Part shown: positions 1-12,500 of the stretch, piece by piece
Layout of the letters: each line of letters starts with the position of its first letter
Position numbering within the stretch: position 1 is the first letter of the stretch
Assembly (NCBI GenBank): GCA_028023455.1
Contig: JAQFVV010006215.1
Location: forward strand, 11,821,473 to 11,885,472
Source of the DNA: Epiperipatus broadwayi
Taxonomy: Eukaryota > Onychophora > Udeonychophora > Euonychophora > Peripatidae
Length of the DNA stretch: 64,000 nucleotides
Direction of reading: 5' to 3'
Translations under genes and position numbers: made by a program
Notes under the pieces: generated by a model
What the model was told of the DNA's origin: nothing
Databases searched by the model: none
What the model saw: the letters and a program-made list of their open reading frames with translations, nothing else

Positions 1-240
1 TCTCCACATCACACCAGTATACATACTTATTTCATTTATCCATTTTACATGTAATCTCTTTCTAGATTTTTTCTAATCTTCTGGAATCCAATTTAAAACT
101 TCAACTGTCCATCTATTGTCATCTTTTCTAGTAATCTACCTAATCCTGTCAGTTTTTAAATATTTCAATGATGTCAGTAATACTTGTTTATTTTCTCACC
201 TAGTGTATTTTGTTTTTAATTTCTTCTTAATCCTAACATA
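1..240 (-). mobile_element. RTE-type LINE fragment, 3' part of the coding region, antisense
   Basis: This stretch matches the antisense strand of the LINE at 29,795-31,535 over its 3' part. Shared landmarks, in the same order, are the segments reading 'gtaatctctttctag', 'tctggaatccaatttaaa' and 'caatgatgtcagtaatac'. The corresponding sense sequence at 57,480-57,650 encodes the C-terminal tail of the retrotransposon protein. It runs off the left edge of the window. No open frame survives. Family assignment is by comparison with the other copies in this window. Confidence 0.75.
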
Positions 241-312
241 TTGAAGCAGTCGATCTTAGTTCAAGATCGAGCTTCACTATTCTACCACTTAACCAACATT
301 TCACCCTGCTCC
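241..312 (-). repeat. tRNA-like / hairpin fragment next to the LINE
   Basis: On the minus strand the motif TGGTTAAGTGGTAGAAT resembles a Pol III A box. Positions 243-276 can fold as a hairpin (GAAGC...GCTTC outside CGATCTT...AAGATCG). No convincing full cloverleaf or acceptor stem is visible, so this is more likely a degraded SINE head or tRNA-derived fragment than a tRNA gene. Confidence 0.2.
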
Positions 313-445
313 TTTTTATCATATGTATATAAGTTATATGTGTATTTCTGAGAAACATCTATGAGATTTATAAATATAAATCAAATAAAAAATTTTTTTA
401 ATTATTTTAAATATTAACTTCAATAGATGTGACTCAGATATGTAC

Positions 446-476
<31 letters not shown>

Positions 477-1014
477 TGTAGATATCTGAGTATATACATA
501 TACATATATATATATATAATTAAAAATATTAAATACTGTAAATAATGTTATGTCTTTTAAAATTATATATTTTGTACTTATATTTTTAATACTTTGTAAT
601 TATTTTTCTTTATATAATTACACAAAAATTCAAGATGGAAGATGCAACCATTAATTGTCCAAGAGTAATTAAAGGTGTGGGAACATTAATTTGTTTCATG
701 GTTTTAAAATGAATTGTTAAGTCAAAGTTAATGAAAGTAAAATTTAAAACAAAGCTAATTGATTTTAAGTTAGCTGTTAACATTTTTATCAAATCTATTT
801 CCAATCTGGAAATTGATTTGAATTTATTTTTGGACAGTTATCTAGCGATTGCATCTCCAATAACAATAGAGAAAATATTTCTGTAGATTCAGGATTCCAT
901 TTGAGTTAAGAAGTTTAATTAAAAACATTCTTTAAATAACTCAAAATTTGTATAAATAGGGCTGAAAATCTATTGTGTTAGAGTTTGGTCAATTGCTGCT
1001 AAACCAACTTCACG
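313..1014. other. AT-rich spacer with a short (TA)n microsatellite
   Basis: No gene recognised. A (TA)n run lies at about 446-478 with a second short one at 500-520. The rest is low-complexity AT-rich sequence. Confidence 0.5.
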
Positions 1015-1320
1015 TCTTTTGATTTTTGAAATGGTTTTCGGGTAGAGGGACCTAAGCTGCCTTTCCCTCCATCTTCAGCCTACTCTTTACCATACAGAGA
1101 TGTAGCTCCTATCGATCAAAAATGCCCGTGCCATCAGAGAATTTCTGAGGCCAAGAAACATGTTTGTTAGCTTAAGTAGAATCTGCCTGCCACAAAAATC
1201 AAAGAATGCCACCTTCCACAGAAGATTGGTCCATACTTTATTCCATACAATCATGAGGTAACAAGCCCATAGTCATTATAATCGCATTACCTGAATTCAA
1301 GCTCGTAACTCTTTAAAATT
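1015..1320. other. unrecognised GC-richer patch
   Basis: This patch is clearly less AT-rich than its flanks (for example ctgcctttccctccatcttc and atgcccgtgccatcagagaa). All frames are interrupted on both strands and no family was recognised. It may be a decayed repeat or an unspliced exon remnant. Confidence 0.2.
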
Positions 1321-2059
1321 AGTGTTCTCTTTATGTTGAATCTCTTTTAACTCGCTATGTGGTGAATATGTTAAAGTAATAATTATTTTCTTTGTATCGA
1401 TTCTCTACAGCCTAAATTAATCTCACTATAAAATCTTTCATCCAACTTATGCTTCTTATTTTTCTTATATTTTAGTGTGGTCAGAATTTATTTTTAATAA
1501 TATTTTTATATTTTTCACTTGATTTTTATTTGTAAATGCCAATCAAATCCAGTCTTACGAACTTCTTCTATATCTCACTGTGGAATAGAAAAGAGAGGGG
1601 AATAATTAATTATTTTGTGTCTTTATTTCTAAATAGCTCGTAAGATTGAGTTTGTCTTTTAAATGAATATATGCTTTTAAAAAAGTATTTTATTGTAAAT
1701 TTATTCAAAATGTGTAAATACTTTTCAATCTGGGGTGGATATTGGTGTCTCTTAAGTTTATTGATTTCTTTATTGATCATCATCGCCAAAAAGGCTGGCA
1801 ACCTAATTCTAATTTGTTATTTGCACTTTTAAGTGTGTGAATTTTAGTTCTTTTTTTTATATGTTAAACAAAATAGTATTGATTCAAGAAGGGGGAGTAC
1901 TGCATGCTTAATTAATTATAGTTTTAGGTTCTGATAAATGACTTTATCTTACATGGGTCATTATTTTAACATGTCATTATGTATTTGTTAAACTATTTAA
2001 GGCTTTGTTTAGTATTTAAATCAAATCATTTCATATCCTTATAATAGCATTACTGGCAT
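1321..2059. other. AT-rich spacer
   Basis: Nothing was recognised. Only short chance frames are present and no repeat structure is obvious. Confidence 0.4.
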
Positions 2060-2500
2060 ATGTCAGACATTATTAATGAGCCACATAAGGGATTTAATCT
2101 GATTTGTCCATCTCTCATTCTGGGGAGTCTTGATCTTCTTTGTTTGTCATTCTTCTCCCAAAGTATATATTTTTATACTGCTTGTATCTGTCTGTACCTC
2201 ACTCCAGAAAATTACGGAGCCTTCCATTCAAAACAAGGGTATAAGTCTACTCCCTGGAACAAGCAGGTTAGTGTAGTTGAAGCTCTATATGGCTTTGCCA
2301 TAATCTGGATCCATAGAAACTTTCTACCTACCTTCGATTTCAGTACTGTTTGGCCTGAAGCTGGCATACCACATTCAAATAGAAGAATGACATTTTTCTT
2401 GGCCAAAGTTGCCACTCTCTTTTTCACTGACATGATGCTAGTACTGCAATTTCTTATGTTTCATAGCCTGTTTAACAAAATAAATCATAATGATGTGTAA
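2060..2500 (+). CDS. unrecognised 146-codon open frame
   Basis: An ATG-started, TAA-terminated frame of 146 codons lies in a patch of more balanced base composition. That length is unusual for chance in DNA this AT-rich. The product would carry a hydrophobic stretch near residues 15-48, a W/F-rich middle (WIHRNFLPTFDFSTVWPEAG) and a hydrophobic C-terminal third (about 110-140). A 73-codon frame also stays open on the opposite strand (2212-2433). I recognise no family. There is no splice structure or poly(A) signal that makes it a gene, and a decayed repeat is an equal possibility. Confidence 0.2.
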   Translation: MSDIINEPHKGFNLICPSLILGSLDLLCLSFFSQSIYFYTACICLYLTPENYGAFHSKQGYKSTPWNKQVSVVEALYGFAIIWIHRNFLPTFDFSTVWPEAGIPHSNRRMTFFLAKVATLFFTDMMLVLQFLMFHSLFNKINHNDV

Positions 2501-3424
2501 TAATGAAATGTTTTTCTCTTTAAATATTTTCATTGGAATTTTAGATCTAACCTCTCAAACCTGCTTTCCCCTTTCTTGAAATAAGCCATTCCCATATTTA
2601 TAGAGTTTCGCAATATTTGATCATTAAATGTTAAAAATGTGTAATAAGTAAATGTTTTTAGTATACTTACGGATCATAATGTATCCTTATTTAAATTGTT
2701 ACCTATAAATGCTGTGAATGAAAGTAAAGTTATGTACCAAATGCCAAGGGCATTCTATTAAAGTCATATAAACAGCAAAACTATTATCATATCGATATAT
2801 GTGTTTTCTAAATGTATAAAATATCCACCAACCACCCAGATAAATCGGTTTTTGTAACCTTAAATAAAATGATTTCCAAATATACATTCAGTATTGTAAC
2901 TCCACACTAAATTTATATCTGTTAAAATAAAAATAATTGATTCAAGATTATCAAATATTTGTAATCAAATTAAAGTTTAATTAGACTGCGTGAAGTTGAT
3001 TATATATATAAAATCATCTTGAATTTTGTTAAAATAAATATTCATGTTTTAAACTTAATCCAGTGTGTTCGAATGTCATTAATATATTTATGTATGTTTT
3101 AACTTATATCTTGGGTTCACTCAATATCTCATCATCATCATTATCATTAATTGATTTCTCTTGCAAAAAGTTGTAGCACAGGCAGGGAGAGAATGAATTC
3201 ATGTGGTATCACCATAGGTGTTGTCCATAGTGTTATAGATTTGAGGAATGGGAAAATAGGTTAGAGTTCATGATTGCTCCTGACCTGTGTATCTCGGACA
3301 TAACTGGATTTGAGACACTTTTGCTTAGATTCTAAATTTTGTTGGATGGATATACATTTTCGACTGGTACAATATATATCCCATATTTTTCAGAATGATC
3401 TGAATCCTCTGTATTGTTAGATGC
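2501..3424. other. AT-rich spacer with a (TCA)n tract
   Basis: No gene seen. At about 3129-3150 lies a (TCA)n tract like the tails of the RTE-type LINE copies when read antisense. The following 3160-3420 block is somewhat GC-richer and could be a decayed retroelement 3' region, but I could not align it to the better copies. Confidence 0.3.
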
Positions 3425-3900
3425 ATAAATAATAATTGTTAGGCATATTTTCTTTTAATACTAAGTTATTTCTATCAAAATAATTCCACTCAAGTTTAAT
3501 TCTTTGATGAATTTTATCAATTAAATTTCCATTTATAATAATAATGTGAGTAATATTTACTAAGGCTTTAACCTCAAGAATATGCATGTAAAAATGCGAT
3601 ATTAGGGACCTCTACAAGTCTTAACCACAAGCTTATGCCTTGGAAGAAAAGAGGGTAAGATTGTGGTTAAGACCTGTAGAGGTCCCTAATATTGCATTTT
3701 TACATGCATATTCTTGAGGTTAAAGCCTTAGTAAATATTACTTACATAATCAATGTGTGTTTAAATAAATTTATAATAATAATGTGAGTAAATTTATTTA
3801 TAGTTGTTAACTTTTTCTAATTCAGCAATTTTCAATAACAGAAAGTTGTTTTGTTCTATAGTTGAAGCAACAAGACATGCATTAATTGTAGTAATATAGT
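3425..3900 (-). mobile_element. RTE-type LINE fragment, antisense, split by a hairpin insertion
   Basis: The antisense strand of 3425-3530 and of 3792-3900 matches consecutive parts of the LINE seen at 57,120-57,315 and 30,230-30,400. It decodes to the region just after the reverse transcriptase fingers (compare the part reading LEEVNSYKYLG in the 57 kb copy). The two parts are separated by the hairpin insertion at 3554-3768, so the LINE was present first. The frame is degraded. Confidence 0.7.
3531..3791. mobile_element. hairpin insertion A with a 23-bp target-site duplication
   Basis: Positions 3531-3553 and 3769-3791 are an exact 23-bp direct repeat and count as the target-site duplication. 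Between them, 3546-3630 and 3661-3745 are about 85-nt inverted arms with only a few mismatches, separated by a 30-nt loop (3631-3660). The left arm overlaps the left duplication by 8 nt (GTGAGTAA). The right arm is followed by a 23-nt unpaired tail (3746-3768) before the second duplication. The variable, long duplication argues against a cut-and-paste MITE. Confidence 0.8.
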
Positions 3901-4463
3901 TTAGACATTTTAAAATAACTAGAAATCTAGATTAAATTTAAAAAATTAACTGTCACAAAGTTTATCTTAGAAGCAATTTTTCTGTATCTATAAAAATATA
4001 AAATGGTCAGAAAATGTCTAATCTATACTTATAAAGAATTACTTAGAAAATCTTATTTATACAAATTTTATCATGGTTATGATAATGTTTAGCTCAACTT
4101 TAACAATTAAAAAAGGGAAATAATCATAAAGTTAATAGTACTAATTAAAAGAATATTCTTCAAACACATGTTTAAATGCTTTTATGCAGAATAAAAATAG
4201 ATCCACAAAGCCTAAATTGCAAACAGGTGACAAGCAAGAAGAATGTTGTTTTCAAAAAATTTGGTTGTAAAGATATCATATTTAATAAATAAAATAAACG
4301 CACTACATAATATTTCCCAATTATACATTGCACTATAGTTTATTAATGTATGATTTGTGATCACAGGAATAAGTTATAATAACAATTAATAATACCTACC
4401 TGATCTGTTAATAAATTTCTACCTCTGCTGATATTAAATTTAATTTAATTAATATGTATTTAC
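3901..4463. other. AT-rich spacer
   Basis: No coding frame, repeat or RNA gene recognised. Confidence 0.4.
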
Positions 4464-4704
4464 AAACTAGAGGCTTAGTAATGACTGGAAGGTTGCTATT
4501 CTTCCACATGCACCTTACTATTACTTTCAGACAGCCAATAGCTGTTAAAACAGCAGTCTGAGAAGCAATCAGGCCTAGACACATGACAGAGATTTTTTGA
4601 CAAGAAAAGAATTATATCAATCTTCTCTTTTAGCAACCTTCCAGTCATTACTGATTTAATAACAACATGCGATTTAAACAAAATATTATTTAAACTAGAG
4701 GCTT
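4464..4704. mobile_element. hairpin insertion B with a 13-bp target-site duplication
   Basis: The 13-bp sequence AAACTAGAGGCTT occurs exactly at 4464-4476 and 4692-4704. Perfect 22-nt inverted arms lie at 4477-4498 and 4631-4652. The left arm abuts the left duplication, while a 39-nt tail (4653-4691) separates the right arm from the right duplication. The 132-nt loop has no open frame. The layout matches hairpin insertion A, although the sequence is unrelated. Confidence 0.8.
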
Positions 4705-7080
4705 GTAAATTTTGCATTAATAATGACTAAAAATTATTTACAATGCAAAAGTAATTATTTTTTTTAATTTAGTAAATAGAAATTAAAAAAGAAATTATGA
4801 ATAAAATTGTTTCCAATAAAATTTCGTATTTAATTTTCTAATATTTTATACATAATATACTAAAATATGTATTTTTTCCCTGCACTTTGTGTATATGTAT
4901 GTGTGCTGTTACTACTGACACTAAGTTTGCAAATAGGAGCAGGATAATTTCACATTAACTATAACTGAATGTTCAGTTGTATTTCTGAGGATGGTCTGCA
5001 CTAAAAATTGTAATAAAATTATAACTGTTTCAATGTTTCTTGGTGTTAATATAGCCTTTATTGTATTTCAATGAGAGAGTTATTATAGCTTGCTATAGAT
5101 TACTTTAGCATACAGTTAGTCTCTAGTTCAAATCAAAAAGTGTGATTGGATGTAAAATTAATCTTCTTAAAGACTACTACATTTTTATACACGGGTCTCA
5201 TTTTATGTGGATTATTTTAATGCAATTTTGAAGTTATGCGATTCATATTTCTTCTTAATATCTTTCATATTTCACTATATTTATTAGATATCAAGAAATT
5301 TAAATTATTAATAACTTATTTTGACTTGAAATACTTTTTTTTCCCAAAAATATAACGTTATATTAGCAGCTAACGTGAATATGGCCTGAAGCTGTATTTA
5401 GAATCTTAGCTTCTATGTAAATAATCTACTTATATTAATGAGTAAATAATAATAATAAATTTATACTTATGAATAAAAATATCACAATAAATATTTAAAA
5501 AATTTAAACTTTTAAAATGTATTTTGTTAAATATAACAGAAATAAATAATTTTTTAGATTTTTAAATAAATAATAACAAAGATTTTATTGATTTTGTAAA
5601 CTAAAAATAATCTTTCTAATGATAATGTATAATTTTTTTGTTTTGATTGGATCTCATTTTTTTAATATGGAAACAGAAAACCATTAAGACAGCACAAGAC
5701 TGAAAGTGGTGCTAGTTGTACATAAGATCACGAATCTGATTTCTTACTAGTTCCCAAATGAATGCATATTGTCAAACAGCAGTAATGATTAAAATATGTA
5801 TTAAAAAATGTAAAATTAAATATTGTAGTTAATAAAAAAAAGTAAAAAAGGGTTGTCTTGTATTAATTTTTTTCAAATATTTGAAATTTTTTATTAGTCA
5901 TACTTTATTTCTTTATTTTTTAATGTGAATTTTAAAGTAATTTTTCCTTGTTGCTTTGATTTTATGCCATTTCTGAAAATTACAGAACCTATCACCCATT
6001 TTTTAAGGTAAGTTAAGTATATTTTTATGTGATTTCTTTTGTGAGCATTTTCTGAGGAACCTATCTACTGCATAAAATGAGACCCAGGTGTATATTATTT
6101 TATATTAATTCCAAATTAATTATTATGTTTTTATTGTTGTTAGTTTTTTATAATTCTTTTTATTTCTACTTTGATTAAAATATTTTATATTTTAATTATT
6201 TATTTATTTATTTATTGTAATTATATAAATAGATCATTAATTTAATTAAGCCTACATGTAAAAAATAAACTTTCATCTAAATTTTTAGAAAAAAATATTT
6301 TTACTGCCTTAATTTTTATCAGTATAGTATTTTGATGAATTTGAGTTAAATAAAAAATAGAAAAATATGTTAATTTTATATTTAGTGTAGCCTGATTAAT
6401 GCTATTAAAACTTTTACAAATAGTTTGAGATAAATGACTGATGATGATGGTGGCATCTCTCATCAAAGTAGTTTTGTCTCCAACAACATATTATACTATA
6501 ACATCCTTTAAAAAAATTAATGAGGTAAATTCCCCATTTCTTTTACATAGCAGAAAAATAAACATTAATGATATTTTGTTAACTTTTATTTTTATCATAT
6601 AAAATCTTGCTCACATCATTCATTGTGGTCACTGTTTATTAATAACAAAACTGCTATGAATAATTCCAAGCAAAAATATGCATACATACTTTATATATTA
6701 GTGAATATTTGTAAATGAAAGAATTAAAATTTGCCATCTCTTTCAGTAAAGTGGCAATCTCTAGTGCATATATAAATATATTAAATCATAAATAAAAGTG
6801 GGTATCGCCTTGACAACAAACAGATTCAGATTTTTGATATTGTTCAGATGTGAATTGTTTTCATGTATAAAAAATTATTTATATATGTATCATAGCCCAA
6901 ATTTATATGTGTGTGTATGTAAAAATTTATTTATATGCATATTATTATTACTATTGACATATTGGGCCCATGCTATTTGTCACTGTCATTTTAAGGATTT
7001 AAAAATAGCTAGTTTTTAAAAAAAAATTAAATTTATATTAGTCTATATTATTTTATATTAATGTTGTGAATAAAATAAGC
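4705..7080. other. AT-rich spacer
   Basis: Very AT-rich, with short TTTA/TAAA runs (for example 6195-6215). No coding, RNA or repeat feature could be supported. Short frames at 6242-6466 and 6798-7019 look like chance. Confidence 0.4.
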
Positions 7081-7387
7081 TTAAACTAATTATGAATCAA
7101 AATATATAAAATGCGCTAACATGCACAAGCACACAAAGCTAAAAACAAATAAAGCAAATATATATTATTTTAATATCTCTTCATTAAATGGCTAAGTGCT
7201 TTCAAGGTCCAAGCCCTCATAAAAACCTTGAAAGTGCTTAGCCATTTAATGAATAGATATTAAAATAATATATATTTGCTTTATTTGTTTTTAGTTTTGT
7301 GTGCTTGTGCGTGTTAGTGCATTTCATATATTTTGATTCATAATTAGCCACAAAGTATAAACTATTTGCTTATTTAAACTAATTATG
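7081..7387. mobile_element. hairpin insertion C, 123-nt arms, 14-bp target-site duplication
   Basis: TTAAACTAATTATG occurs exactly at 7081-7094 and 7374-7387. Arms 7086-7208 and 7225-7347 are inverted copies with only a handful of mismatches, around a 16-nt loop (7209-7224). The left arm overlaps the left duplication by 9 nt. A 26-nt tail (7348-7373) separates the right arm from the right duplication. A transcript would form a long, nearly perfect double-stranded RNA. Confidence 0.85.
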
Positions 7388-9429
7388 TAAAAAGTTTATA
7401 AAGAGATTTTAGAGTATTTTAAAGTTGTTTTAATATAATTTAAATGATAAAAATAATATATTACATGTTATTTGAAAAATAAAATTAATTAATGTTTATT
7501 ATATTTAAATTATATAATGTTAAAACAATAATTTAATTACAGTATTAAATATTATATATTTCTAATATATTTTAAATAATTTCAGTTATTTTAAATAATT
7601 AGTAGTTAAATTATTCTATAATGTTCTTAAATTGTCACACGTCTTTAAAAGTGTGTGTATTTGTCTTTGAGCTTTCATGTTTTTATGCAAAAATATTAAT
7701 TTTAATTTTTTGTTAGTAAAATTAGACACATTAAATGCTGCAAAGTAATATTGTAAATTTTATTTTAAAAGTAACAATTATTTTTTCTTATACTGTCTAG
7801 GTAATATTTTCTATTTTAAAATTAATATTCAGGTTATTAAAAATATTTTCAGGTTTAAATAATGATATTCTATATTTTAAAAATATTAAATAAATTTTAT
7901 GTAATATTAAAATAATGAGTAATATTATTTTAGAAAATTATTTTGTATACAGAAAAATTTAATTTATATAAAATTAGTATTTGAGAAGAACTTGGATCAA
8001 CCAATGAAATCACTGGATAGAATAGGTATAAATATAGGTATTCAATCAGTCTAGACAGTTATTCTATTCTTGTCTTGTTTTGTTTGTCTAATCTGGTCAT
8101 ATCTACAAAAGTTTTATAATTTTTTTATTATTGAAGTTAAAAGTATAATTTTAAATAATTGTTTTGATGTATTCAATGTCTGGATAAATGAATTCATTCC
8201 CTATCAGTAATATTCTCACATTGAAGCTTAATGAAACCAGGATAATTTTATTGAGACCAATACTTGTCATCAAAGTATTGGCCTAATGCATAGCAGAATC
8301 CATGAGAATTTTAACCATATAATTGAGGAAAACTTAAGGATTCATAAGAACTTTCTATTTAATATTTTTAGTATATGTGAAGTGAATGAACATTTATATT
8401 AACAAGTTTGATAAATTCTTATAAATATAAACTGTTAAGAAATTTACATCTTATTATTGTGTTGAAGATAATTGTTGAAAGCTATTTAATAAGTTATATG
8501 TCTTTTAAAAGGAAGAAAAGGAAGAACAAGTGATATTATACAACTGAATTAAATACATATGAAGGAATTTTATAAATGTGAATATATTTTATATTTGCAA
8601 CGCATATTTAAAAATGTTTTCCTATTAGTTTGTTTAAAAAAGAATGGTCTGAATGAATATTATATATTTCAAAAGTGGGTATATCAAAATTAAGAGAAAA
8701 TGTCTTTTGAACTATACATTTTAAAAGATTTTCCTTATTAAAAGAAAGATGAATTTTGTTTTATTTTAAGGTTACCGTTATGTTTTATATGAAATATTAC
8801 CTGAAGAGACTTACAATGTTGTAAAAAATTATTTAAATAATATATGCATGTTTGAAAAGATAAAAATCTTACTTTTTTTTTTTAAAAAATTCCTGTGGTA
8901 AATTATTGCCATTTAAATACAAATATGTTTTTGTAGAGAAATAAGAATGAAAGTTGTCTGCAGAAAGAAATTTATCAACTGATAAATAATCTTATTATTT
9001 AAAATGTTTTATAAATGCTTTCTAATGAAGAAATATTAATTTCATCATATTTTTGATAATAAGTCTGGACCAGCATAAAAAATATACATACATGAAAAAT
9101 TATTACCTTATAATATGAAAAATTATATTAATAAATGTTTTTTTTAATATTCATTCTCCTGGAAATGCTAAGAAATAAACTTAGATAACTATTTATCCAG
9201 TATATATGGACAGTATTTCACAAAGATTTTAAAAGATTTAATTTTGTGCATTATTGAATTTTGTTCAGCATGGTGGAGGGAGAGAGAGGTTTTGTTCAAA
9301 CTTTTTGTAGTCCATAGCAATGGGGTGAGCTCTCTTACTGTTTTTCATTGTTGGCACTGAGGAATGAAAGCAAATAAAAATTTTAAGTTTTAAATTTTAT
9401 TACTTTTCTATTTTTTATTATTAATGTTT
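7388..9429. other. AT-rich spacer
   Basis: No coding feature recognised. A TATAAATA followed by TCAGTC occurs at 8027-8051, but the spacing is poor for a core promoter. Confidence 0.35.
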
Positions 9430-9437
9430 TATTATTA

Positions 9438-9524
<87 letters not shown>
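9430..9524. repeat. (ATT)n microsatellite
   Basis: About 95 bp of almost uninterrupted ATT/TTA trinucleotide repeat, with one TTG interruption near its start. Confidence 0.95.
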
Positions 9525-9526
<2 letters not shown>

Positions 9527-12500
9527 ATTCAGTTAATGTCTTCATTATTAGAAATATTCTTAATTCTAATATTGAGATAATTTATTTTAGAAAAATATTA
9601 GATATCAGACAATTTAATTTTCTGAAAGGTAAAAATAAAATACCTGTAGCTTATTTTCTGTACAGATGATCAAAGAGAGAAGAGGATGACCATATTTAAT
9701 TCCAATAATTGTTTGGATTAAAGGTAAATTATTATGCATTTTAGTAATATTTTAATATTTTAATTTATATTGTTTCATTTATCATATTGCTTGAGTATTA
9801 ACACCAGATAAATCATATTAATATGGTTATGAATATATCAATTGTCTTATGAATGTAATGTACAGGTAAAAAATGCCTTGTGAGTTATCTAAAGGTATTT
9901 AAGTAATTTTTATAAATCCTTAAGTATGCATATTTTTGAAATATAACTATGAGGTTCTAATATATCATTATAGACTGTATCTGTTTAGATACAATAAAAT
10001 GATAATGTTGATCTCTAAAATATCTAGTATAATAATATAAGTGAATGAATGTGTAATAACTATGGATCTTTTATTGAAATCATTTGTGTCTACAATGTTT
10101 TGAACCTTTTTGAATTTTATTTGATATTTATTTTGGAAATGTAGTCTGGAGACTATTTTATGTAATGTATTCAGAATTTCTTTGTGATTGTAGAAGAAGT
10201 ATTCAGAATGTGGCAGATGAAGGATAGTGGTCTGGGAAAGTAGTTATAAAATGAAATCCTGAGTGCTAGGAATATTAAAGAGGAATATTACATGTAAATT
10301 ATATTGTTGTAAATTAAGGATTTAAATACAGGTAATAAAGTTCTGTATAGTTAGAACATGGACAGTTGTATTCTTTCCATAGTTCAATAAGATCTCAGGT
10401 AGAAGCCATAACCACAATTTAGAGTACATGATAAATATGTGATCTTAAGCATTGTAACCATGATGTTTCATATTTGTTTGAGTTATTATAGTATTCATCT
10501 CCCACTATAATCACTATTAATTGTTACTGGATATTACATTGTAAATGATAGTTTAAAATCTGATGAGAATAATAACTAGACTATTGAAAGTTGTCAATAA
10601 TTGTGAATGCAAGAGAAGAATTTTTTATCACAGATGGTGTTTAATTATTTATTGTTTACAGAGAACAAAAAAAGGAATGCTTTGATATTCCTAGAAATAT
10701 ATGAATAATAGAGATCATTAAACTCAATATTAATGCATATTTTATTTTATTGTGAGAAAGAATAATGAAATGTAATATCTGAATGCTATTATAGTACTAG
10801 ATTATAAAATGAATAAATAGAGCATTCAAGCAATATAATTCTTTAATATAATTTGAATTTTCTATAAGAGGAGTGGACATGTAGAAGAGTAAAGTTATAG
10901 GATTATTTAAAATATTTTAAAAATAAAGTTTTATAAAGTGGTGAATACATTTATAAATTTATCTCAATAACTATATTTTTCTTTAGTTAAATTTGCATTG
11001 AAATGTTAAAATATACCTGAAAGGTAAAGATAAATATTTTACTGATATATAAATGATATACTTCATCTTTTCAATATGTTATATGTTAAATTTTGAATAA
11101 GTGCTAATTTTAATTTTATAGTTAATAGAGACTACTATAATTATAATTACTTTCCAAAAAGGTGAAGCATATTACTAGTTAAATAAATTATATTTGTTTA
11201 TTGTTAATATTTTATTATGATAATAACAATGTAATATCATTGTCATAATAATAGAAAATAATAGTATTACTACTATAATGTACCATGTATTCTATTTTCT
11301 ACATCAAATAGTATGAAGGCTATTTAATGTTTACTTATTTTATTATGTTTTCTTATGTAAATATTTTAATCTAATTAATTTTTTTATGTTATTTTTTGTA
11401 AATATTTTAAGTTTTATAAATTTATATTGTTGTAAATATAGTATATTGTTTAATAATAAAATTGTTAATGTTTTGGAATTCATATTGTCTCCAGCATTTT
11501 ATTTGTTGATGTGTCCAAGTGGTTTTTGAATCTTCATGTCCACGCACTTGGTTTATAAAAATTCTTTGAATCGTTATATTATTGCATATGATTAACAAAA
11601 ATATATTATTATAATTATTATTACAGGTTGGTGATTATGAAAATTATACAATGCTAATCGTTTATATTGCAATTATTAACAGTATAATATTTTCTGTAAA
11701 TGCGACATAAATAAAATATTTTTATAGCATAATAAGAGATTAAATGTTTGAGAATTTATTAAAAATATTTTATATGATGTTTTTTTAGAAGAATTTATAA
11801 TGTTATTTATGATTATTGAGAAGTAGTAGTTTAATAGATGTATGATTTTTCATTAAAATATTCTAGATATTTTATTTTTGACAGTAGTTGAATATATGTA
11901 AAATCCCTCATTATATTTAACTACATGGTATTAATTTGTTTATTATCATTATTAAGAGATGAACCTGAGATACTGAATAATTATAGAGTTAGATTAAGTG
12001 ATAATAGATAGGAATTTAGTTAATGTTAAATTTAAATATCATTTTTATAAAAGATGTAATTGATTGATTGTTTTATAATAAATTTTATAGATTATTTAAT
12101 TTGGATTATTTATGTGAACTATAAGACATTCAGAATATATCCTCAATGTTAAACCAATATTTCGTGCAAGAGTTTTCATAATTTTTTTTGTTAGTATTTT
12201 AATCGAATTATATTTTAGTAGTATATAAAGAGCTAGTCGTGCTAAATAAGCTGGGAATTCAATTTGAATCTAAATATTTGTTTTTTGATTTTTCTTATTT
12301 TATTAGTTAAATATGGTAAATTATTTTAAATATTAATTTTATTGGATGTAATATGTTAAAAATATATTCTGAGCTAATCAAATATCGTTGTTTTATAAGT
12401 ATCGTTTTTCGATAAGTTGATCGTGTAAATTAGATGCAGTACTTTTCTCAAGGTTATTCGGAGTCTCTTTTTAATTTGGTAAGGGTACGATATATATGTG

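Noticed and set aside
241-312. A tRNA gene on the minus strand
   Set aside because: An A-box-like motif is present, but the acceptor and anticodon stems do not close.
8000-8051. CCAAT, TATAAATA and TCAGTC in order, suggesting a core promoter
   Set aside because: Spacing from TATA to the initiator is only about 21 nt, and no gene or exon follows.
9430-9524. CRISPR-like or satellite array
   Set aside because: Simple trinucleotide repeat. No array of spaced repeats exists anywhere in the window.
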